Below, piece after piece: positions 56,969-64,000 of a stretch of DNA of 64,000 bases. The stretch spans positions 1,674,001-1,738,000 of the forward strand of contig SPDT01000010.1 of assembly GCA_008477525.1 (NCBI GenBank). Reading direction: 5' to 3'. The translations under genes and the position numbers were made by a program. Under the pieces are notes generated by a model, which saw only the letters and a list, made by a program, of their open reading frames with translations, did no database searches and was not told where the DNA came from. Every line of letters begins with the position of its first letter. Position 1 is the first letter of the stretch. Source of the stretch: Hypomyces perniciosus. Its lineage: Eukaryota > Ascomycota > Sordariomycetes > Hypocreales > Hypocreaceae.

Positions 56969-58732
56969 TTAATACGTGTAGCGGAAATCCAAAGAGGCAT
57001 CCTCCTGTGACAAAGACGAAGTCAGCATGTTTTCTGGCAGCACGTTGCGTATTGCTCGAGTCACTTACATCATAGGCTTCCAGCGCCTTGCCCTCCGTAT
57101 CGGCCTTCCGGTTCTGCCTCAAGAAATCCAAATCACACAACACCACAAGCAAAATCGTCAACAGCGAGCAGGCAATACACGCCCACATACCAGGCTTGTA
57201 GCCTGTCGCTCTGTCCTGGTCTCGGAAGACCAAGCTGCCCGCAATGCCACCAATGCCTCCAAAGCCGACAAGCGTGGCGCTGCAAAAGGCACGCTTCCAC
57301 TGTCCTCGGACATTGTTGGCCTGGAAGGACATGACAGCGGGGATGTTGCTGTTGGCTCCAGCAGTGACGAAGAAGACGCCAAAGTAGCGCACGGCAGGGC
57401 TGCCAGCCCAGCCCATGATGGGCAGGCCGATCAGGGCGAGGACCATGTTGAAGATGATGATAGGGCCGCGGATGTGCCACTTGTCGCCGACCCAAGCAGT
57501 TGCCAACATGACGATGCCGGCAAAGACGTACGGCGGTGCGACCAGGCATTGAGCTTGGCCAACGGAAAATCCCATGTTCCGGACGAGAATGATGGGGAGG
57601 GTGTAAGCAAGAGCGTAGCTGAGAGTAGTAGAGTTGAAGAAAATCATGGCGTATGCCCAAATCTTCCAGTCAGAGCCGCCGCTGAGGAACTTCCTGAGGT
57701 TGAAAGGAGGCACTTTCGTATCGCCGCGGTCGCGCTGGATGCGGTGGACGATCCATTCCTTTTCGCGCTGGCCCAGGAAGCTCCATGACTTGCGCTTTGA
57801 ATCGGGGAAGTCGACGAGAAGCCAGTAGCTGGCAATGGCAAGGGCGCAAGTCATTACGCCTTCGATGATGAAGATCCACCGCCAGCCGCTGAGGCCTTCA
57901 CGACCGTTCATTTGCATGAGCTAGACAAATGTGAGCTTGAATAGGGAACGGTACTGGTGAATAAAGAAACGTACACCATAGGCAAGGATGCCGGAGAAGG
58001 CAGCGGCAACGCAGCCAAGAAGGTAGAATAGGGAGTATCGCTTGCCAACCTCATCTGTCCAAGTGTCAGCCTAAGTCGGGAGATGGGGACATGATTCTCC
58101 CAGGAAGCCTTCACATACATCGTGTATACCACGTGCTAAGCAGGTAAACACAGCTGGGGAAGAAGCCGGCCTCGAGGAGTCCAAGGATGATTCGCATAGC
58201 GGCGAGCTGCTCAAAGTTCCTGACAAATCCCATGCCAATCATGACGGCGCCCCATAACAAAGTGATGGAGGAAAGATGAAGTCGCGGACCAATGCTACGG
58301 ATGAGAATGGTCGAAGGGGGTTGGAATACAATGTATGTGGTGAAAAAGACGAGATTGGCGATGTTCTACCAGTAAAAGGAATCATCGTTAGCCACAGCCT
58401 GTTTAGATATAAAATGGTTCTCCCTTCAAGAGGGAGATGCCAGACAGACTTACATATTTGTTGTTGATGAGCTGCAACTCAACACCCATGCCGGCAATAT
58501 TGGCAGCACTCATGTTGGTCCGGTCAATGAGACTGACACAATACATCAGACCAACGGTAATGACCAATCGGCGGTCAATCCGGTGAATAATGCTACGCTG
58601 TTCTTGTGGTGTGAAGCCAAAGTCATCGTCAACCAGATGGTTGCCGCTGTCGGAGTCACCCTTGGGTTGATCGATATCTTCCTCATCAGCGCCTCGCTTC
58701 TCGAGCGAGCTGTTTGTGGCCTGTTTTTCCAT
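56969..58732 (-). CDS. MFS permease, allantoate/Dal5 (ACS) family
   Basis: Five exons (58454-58732, 58119-58365, 57975-58054, 57069-57920, 56969-57004) splice in frame to 497 residues, the usual length of Dal5-type anion:cation symporters. Twelve membrane helices are expected. Visible marks are LIDRTNMSAANIAGM in helix 1, the motif before helix 2, GFFPSCVYLLSTWYTR, SGWRWIFIIEGV at helix 6, and GFSVGQAQCLVAPP. The final 12-codon exon supplies EDASLDFRYTY, a common C-terminus of this family. Known members carry allantoate, nicotinate, pantothenate, biotin or other carboxylates, and the substrate here cannot be read. The start at 58732 is chosen because the further upstream frame has a hydrophobic, non-family leader. 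Confidence 0.93.
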
Positions 58733-61626
58733 GATGACGGAAAGGCTGGCAGAGCCTGATGCGTCTCTCTGAGGGGGATAAGCGGAGAAGGCGCTCAAAA
58801 TTGTATTGGAACAGAGAGACAGGGAGACAAAGAGGCCGAGGAGAGGGGGTAACAAACTTGTACAAATTTAAAGAATTGAAGAGGGATAAAGATATCTGTG
58901 CTATATCCTTCGGCAGAGATCCTCATGGAACTGACATGAGACCAGGGACGGAGAACAAGATACTATATAAATATCCAAGACACCGTGCCGTGAAGATGGG
59001 ATCCGGTCAGCGTCGCACTGCATCTGCGCTTGCGAGCTGTAGGGAATCCATGCCCGCATAAGCCACGACACAAGCGATCCCTGTCCGCAATGGATGTGTC
59101 GACGGTCATCTTCTTGGCCTCGCACCAGTCACTGTATTGGACGGGGGGAGGGGGGGGTCATGGATGACTTCCTGTTTGCTCATACGCCTCCCTCGTACAG
59201 AGCCAAACGCCATACCGGGCTTTCAAGGCAATGGGCGTCCTCGCCAAGCCAAACCAAGCGGCAAACCACCCACCCACGCAAACACGCACTACGAAGTAGA
59301 CTTGGAGGACTTGGAGATTCTGGACCCTTCGAGGGGGGGCCTTTAGGGTTCTCCCCTCATCCTTGCTGCACGTACATATGTATGGCCACATTGGGAGTAG
59401 TAGCTGCATGGAGACGCTCACGCTTCCGGATACTTATCCATAGCAACGGCTGGCAGTTGGTAATACAAGTCGAGGGCAACGACGTAGTATAGAACGGGAA
59501 AGCCGTAATAATCAAAGGTCACGATTCATCATCCACTCCAAGATGGGGCCGATGAAGGAAGCAATCCAGAACTGTCCCAAATCCCCCACAGACACACTAA
59601 AAAAAACTGCCGGTGGGGAATGCCTGTCTAATTTGCAGCTTATCAGGCAATTTTATAGGCTAGGATCAACCAGGATCCCAACCCTTGTCAGTCATCATAC
59701 TCGTAGTTGCGGGCAAAATGTTGCATACTGTTGCGGTGCAGCAGCCCGCCCCGTGTCAGAAAATCTCCTCAATGCTTCGTACGTGCGCGAGATATTCTCT
59801 CTCGTAAATTAAGACATAGCAGTACTGCTGCTGCCTAAAAACTTACTGCATGTAGTAATATCATGCCATCATTTCGATTGTGTATTGATACGAAGCAGCA
59901 GGCGAGCAGCCGGAGGACGGCGAGATGCCCCATTTTGGCACTAGAACAAAAAGGTGCGTGGAAAGCCAAGATCTGCCTAACGACGGTGTGTCTGGGGAAG
60001 CTGAAATGATCTCAGCGAAGAGCGCTCTCTCTCTCTCTCTCTCGCTTTACTCGTATAGCCTAGGCCTGTCTCATCAGTCGAGCCGCGCGTTTGACAGGGG
60101 AAACGGGTTGGTTGCTGTGGAGGTGATGGATGTGCCACAGAGTCTGCTTGTGCATTGGTATTTTGCAGGTTAGGTACGAGTAGATACGAGTATGTAGAAT
60201 GCTGGGTAAAATACGTTCTTGACAGATGCGAGATTAGATTGATGAGGCTGCAGTGCTTGGGGGGCACGTGGCCTTGTCACATGATGATATCTTGGTACCA
60301 ACTACTTCATACGGAGTAGTAGCAGTAGTAATTACTCGATTCTTTCAGTCGTTTTACAAGACCGTTATTGTGTATTAAGACCACGGTTAATGGACGGCGT
60401 TGCACAAATAGTACTCCGTAGATACAAGTTCATTAGTGACGCTGCATTACATGCCTCTATCCTCTCAACCTCATCATCATCGGTTCTGCCAGGTGGACCG
60501 GTCCAACGCAGTCCACACCACCTATCCCAGCAATCTAGGCATCACCAATTCACACAATTTCCATGACCACCTTGAATCTCAATCTCAAACTCACTCACTC
60601 TCACTCGCTCCCTCATCGGACCACATATCCATTTTCAGCAATACGCCACCACCCAACTAACCAACGCCACCACCAATTTTCTTCCGTTAACCTTAATCTC
60701 GACGCTAAACCACCAGACCCTTTCGCCCCCAATTTTTCCCCAGACAAGAACACCGACTGCCACTAACATATAATCTAGTATACTACCTAGTACTATACAT
60801 AAGAAGTACTCTCTCCAGCTTCTCCTCACTTTCTCCCCGCGTCTGTCACCCGAACGCCCAATCAGCGCTCGTTCCGACCAGTTCGATGCCGAGGCTTCTC
60901 TCCCTCGCGGCCTCTATCTCAAAAACTAACTCAATGAATTGTCCCGACTCGCCGCGAATCGGCTCGACTCACGAGCGAGATGACCGTCATCAAGCTTAAT
61001 CTATTCGGGTCCGCGGGGCTTGTGTGGCGCGACTATTTCCTCTTGGCAAGGGTGATGTCCAGCCCTCCTATCACAGCATACCTACCTTATGCAACTCGGT
61101 TGAGTTTGTTGCTGTTTAAACGACCACCATCGTGAACTCGTCTCGGGGATACGGCAAGCATTGCAATGCCGACACTGCGCATATTTCATGAATCATCATT
61201 GAAAGTGGCGATTTATTCTCATTAACATCCGGTCGGAACATCGTAATCCAAGAGCAAGGTTAACAAAACGCCATGCCCTCCAGCACTCCAGCACTCCAGC
61301 TTCGCAAGCGATCCATACCTCGGTACGATGCTCGTCTAACGGAACAGCTTCACACCAAATATTGCAGTTGCCCAGAATACGCCAAACAAGAAAAAAAGCC
61401 ATCTTAACATCATAGCAGTGTCCCGCTTCCGTGTTGTCCCGAAATCATCCAATTCAGCTCCTTGCCATGCCCAAACACGCCCAAAAACGAAATTGCCAAT
61501 AAGAAACTCTCACAGCCATGAAAAACCGACTAACAAAGGCAGATGATTTGTTCCTCGATACTCGGCACAAGACTCCATCGTATTCCCCGCGCATACACGG
61601 TCTTGCCCACCTCACCTTCTCCGAAT
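58733..61626. other. 2.9-kb intergenic region
   Basis: No supported gene is present. A (CT)n tract lies at 60024-60042, and a dispersed motif pair near 60310-60318 (ATACGGAGTAG) and 60411-60420 (GTACTCCGTAG). Forward and reverse frames at 59094-59492 and 60436-60829 lack family features. G-runs at 59142-59158 and 59330-59338 are notable only in composition. Confidence 0.5.
60024..60042. repeat. (CT)n microsatellite
   Basis: About nine CT dinucleotides. Confidence 0.85.
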
Positions 61627-63105
61627 CTACAAGCCAAATCTCGCAGACACTGTCCCAAAGAACTTACGGACGTTGTGCCAGAGGAGACCACTGATTCCGA
61701 CAATCGTAAACACCTGAAGGATCTCCCAGGGGTATCGTGTCCGGACCGTGGTTTCGACGTACTCAACCTTGGATCCGGTCATGGCAGGGAAACGCCCCGT
61801 AGTCAGGTACTGCTCCATCAATTCGTCCTTCTTGTACCATTGCTCACGCAGCCAGACATCAAACTTCTCTTGGTCATCAAGCGGGATGTCTGAAAGCTTG
61901 AAGCGACGCCAGTAAAAGTTGACCGACTTGGGTGGCCGACCTTGGAAGTATGTGCTGGATAAGCCGAAGATTTCTTCGCCGTATTTGCCTCTTCTGTGCA
62001 ATTGGTCAGCCGCTGCTCAGAAATCCATTGCCGTTTGCTTTTCTAGAACTTACTCAACACCCTCATACGCCACTGTGCAGTCATAGATATAGTCGATCGT
62101 TCCCTTGAGCTCGTTCAAGCAGAAGAAGGTGCCGGTGCTGCGTGGGAGCAGCATATGTTCAGGATCTTTCCACCCGTTCTTCTCCGCCCACTTGGCTGAC
62201 TTGTTGCGTCCGTTTTTAGATAGGTTCGTGCCTTCAGGGAAAAGAAGCAGCCACATTGGGTCCAAGTATGTTCCACCGGCGGGGTCTGTTTTGCGCTGCT
62301 TGAGTTTTCTGAGCCGGTATGCCAGCCGCGGTTGATCCGTTGACATTTTCCTCGACATGAAGATGAATCCATAGAACATCATGCCCCATCCCATGACGGG
62401 GATCCACTTGAGTGACTCCTTGAGAATGATATAGAGGTGTCCATGCATCCCAGGTTGGTTGACGTATCCTACCCACCAAAGATACAGCCAGTCGGTGTAA
62501 ATCTAAAGACCAATCAGCTCAACACAGGCCCTTCCAAAACATCCCGGGAGATGCCTATGAAACAGAAAATATGTGGCTTACCTGGTGGTTAGCAATCATG
62601 ACCATGCGTTCAGGGAACTTGAGTTGCACGCCGCCACCCTGAGTCGGGATGATTTGACCTTCGACAGACTCGTCGCCACTGAATCGGATAATCGTGGGTC
62701 CCCAGATCTGAGTCATCAATGTCGTCGTAAGGGCAAATGAACGCTTGGTCATCGCCATGTAGTCATAGTACATCTCGCGGTTCATAAAGTACAATGGGGA
62801 GCCAATGAACTGTGTTATCATGATACTAAGATCCATGTGTCAGCATTCTGGAGCCGTTACCGGTCCCTTGAGTAACCAGGCCGAACGTACGTGACACAGC
62901 AAGTGAGGAAGTAGATGGTAAAGGCGAGGCCTCGCAATAGCTGCACGGCCAAGCCATGGCCTTTCTTGCCGGAGGGATGCATTCCGTCTGCGCTTGGAGA
63001 TACACTTTTCTCCGTTTGGTTGTGTTTCCCAACAGCAACAGCAACAGCCCCAGGAGGTGGAGGTGTGTTGCTCTCGACGACGTCGGGATGCTCGAGCTCC
63101 GCCAT
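61627..63105 (-). CDS. PlsC-type lysophospholipid acyltransferase
   Basis: Four exons (62891-63105, 62582-62825, 62054-62502, 61627-61993) give 424 residues of the 1-acylglycerol-3-phosphate / lysophospholipid acyltransferase family (AGPAT3-5/LCLAT1/Cst26-like), acting in the ER membrane. The N-terminal 50 residues are polar and probably cytosolic, then a helix (FTIYFLTCC) begins the membrane part. The catalytic HX4D motif is split by an intron: NHQ at the end of exon 2 and IYTDW at the start of exon 3 give NHQIYTDW. The acceptor-binding motif is LLFPEGTNLS. A C-terminal hydrophobic pair (ILQVFTIVGISGLLW) closes the protein. All junctions preserve frame. The acyl chain and head-group specificity are not evident. 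Confidence 0.93.
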
Positions 63106-64000
63106 GGTGGTGGTGGTTCTCCCTTCTCCGCCAGCCTGCGTGCGAGCGTATGCAGCTGCTAGCCTTGCTTGTTCTTGTTCGCACTGTCGATATAGATACG
63201 ATACGAAACGAAGCTCACCAGCTCGACATCAGCCCAGTACTCGAGAGGAGAAAATCTGTGTTTCGATGTGTTGCTTCTTTTGTTGTCGAATTTGAGGCCA
63301 GGTAGCCCCCAAATATGAATGCCGATAGCTCCCTCAGCTCAGCTGCAAGGGCAAGATACCAGAGCGGGCGATGGAGCTGCAATGGAGTTGCAAGTCGGGT
63401 GGCTATAGGTCGATGGCAGCGATCAGGTGTGTCTGGGCGCCTGATCCAAGCCGCTGATGGCAGAAAAACACTGGTCAGGCCCTTTTAGAGTTTCTTGACA
63501 GGAGTTGAAGGCGAAGGAAACGGATAAAGAGGGCTGGAAGTAGCACATGATGACGCAGAGGGCAGAGGCCCGAAGCCAGAAGCCAGAAGTCAGAGGGCTG
63601 ACACGAGGCAGCCCCAGCGAGTCCCCAGTGAGACCCTGTTGCTGCTGTGATTAGCGCCCTCTAGGCAGTAGCTTAGCCCTGGCAGAAGGCTTCTGAACCA
63701 GATCAGGTGGGGTTTGTTTGGCGGATGCGTCGGTACCTATTAGCAATAAATAATTTGCTGGTGTGGTTTGGTTGGTGGTTGGTAAGCCACTGTTGAGCTC
63801 TGCTGAAAGCGGTGGGACGGAAGACTTGATAACCCGTGACCGATGATTCCAACTGGCAAAAAACATCTCTGCATGCCTCTATCATGAGAATATACTTAAG
63901 CAATGCTACAAGGGATTGTTCCAATGGCGCTTGCATACACGTTAATTGACGAATGGCCGTTTCTACGAACTGTATCCATGATGTATCTTAAGGGTCTGGG
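63106..64000. other. Upstream region of acyltransferase gene
   Basis: Promoter and 5' leader of the acyltransferase gene, with CAG/AGAAGCCAGA repeats near 63565-63595. No further gene is recognised before the window ends. Confidence 0.45.

Noticed and set aside
57027..57788. 253-codon forward frame
   Set aside because: Antisense to the Dal5-type permease; charged, repetitive composition typical of a shadow frame.

Overview
The window reads as nuclear DNA of a filamentous ascomycete, most likely a Eurotiomycete of the Aspergillus/Penicillium type. Genes are compact, with short GT-AG introns (mostly 47-133 nt) and ordinary eukaryotic control regions. The protein families are typical of that group: a GH72 glucanosyltransferase with CBM43, HET and GH125 relics, a GMC oxidoreductase, a P450 and a Dal5-type transporter. 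A short palindrome-like motif built on TACGGAGTA/TACTCCGTA is scattered through the intergenic DNA. Species cannot be fixed from this sequence alone. All gene models were spliced by eye, and each multi-exon model given here keeps frame across its junctions.

Region 1 (about 1.5-16.9 kb) is housekeeping-rich. It holds an F-box-like gene, a mitochondrial carrier, an intron-containing tRNA-Ile(AAU), the Elongator subunit ELP3, the succinyl-CoA ligase alpha subunit, a UBC1-type E2 with a UBA tail, the proteasome ATPase RPT2 (start codon alone in exon 1), a promethin-like lipid-droplet protein and a luciferase-domain (DUF5519) protein.

Region 2 (about 17-32.6 kb) is an accessory, AT-rich, gene-poor island. 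It contains a GH125 alpha-mannosidase pseudogene with several lesions and a broken HET-domain gene. It also has two apparently intact genes for secreted cysteine-rich proteins, transposon relics (including a pogo-like helix-turn-helix fragment), diverged direct repeats, microsatellites and unassigned coding-like fragments. Many differences between repeat copies, and two of the stops, are C-to-T or G-to-A, as repeat-induced point mutation would leave.

Region 3 (about 32.7-44.3 kb) has a guanine deaminase, a GPI-anchored GH72 glucanosyltransferase, a conserved unknown protein, and a secreted GMC oxidoreductase interrupted by one in-frame stop codon. Region 4 (46.6-50.3 kb) has a P450 with an 11-nt microexon and a small three-exon gene.

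Region 5 (50.6-58.7 kb) carries a secreted alkaline phosphatase and a secreted 5'-nucleotidase in divergent orientation, a single-pass membrane protein and a Dal5-family permease. The first two could together release phosphate and nucleosides from external nucleotides. Guanine deaminase lies 17 kb away and could process the purine base, but no physical cluster joins them. Region 6 (61.6-63.1 kb) is a PlsC-type lysophospholipid acyltransferase.

No CRISPR array, rRNA or viral sequence was seen. I found no convincing wholly new system. The best leads are the two orphan secreted proteins, the decayed island around them, and the GMC gene with one stop.
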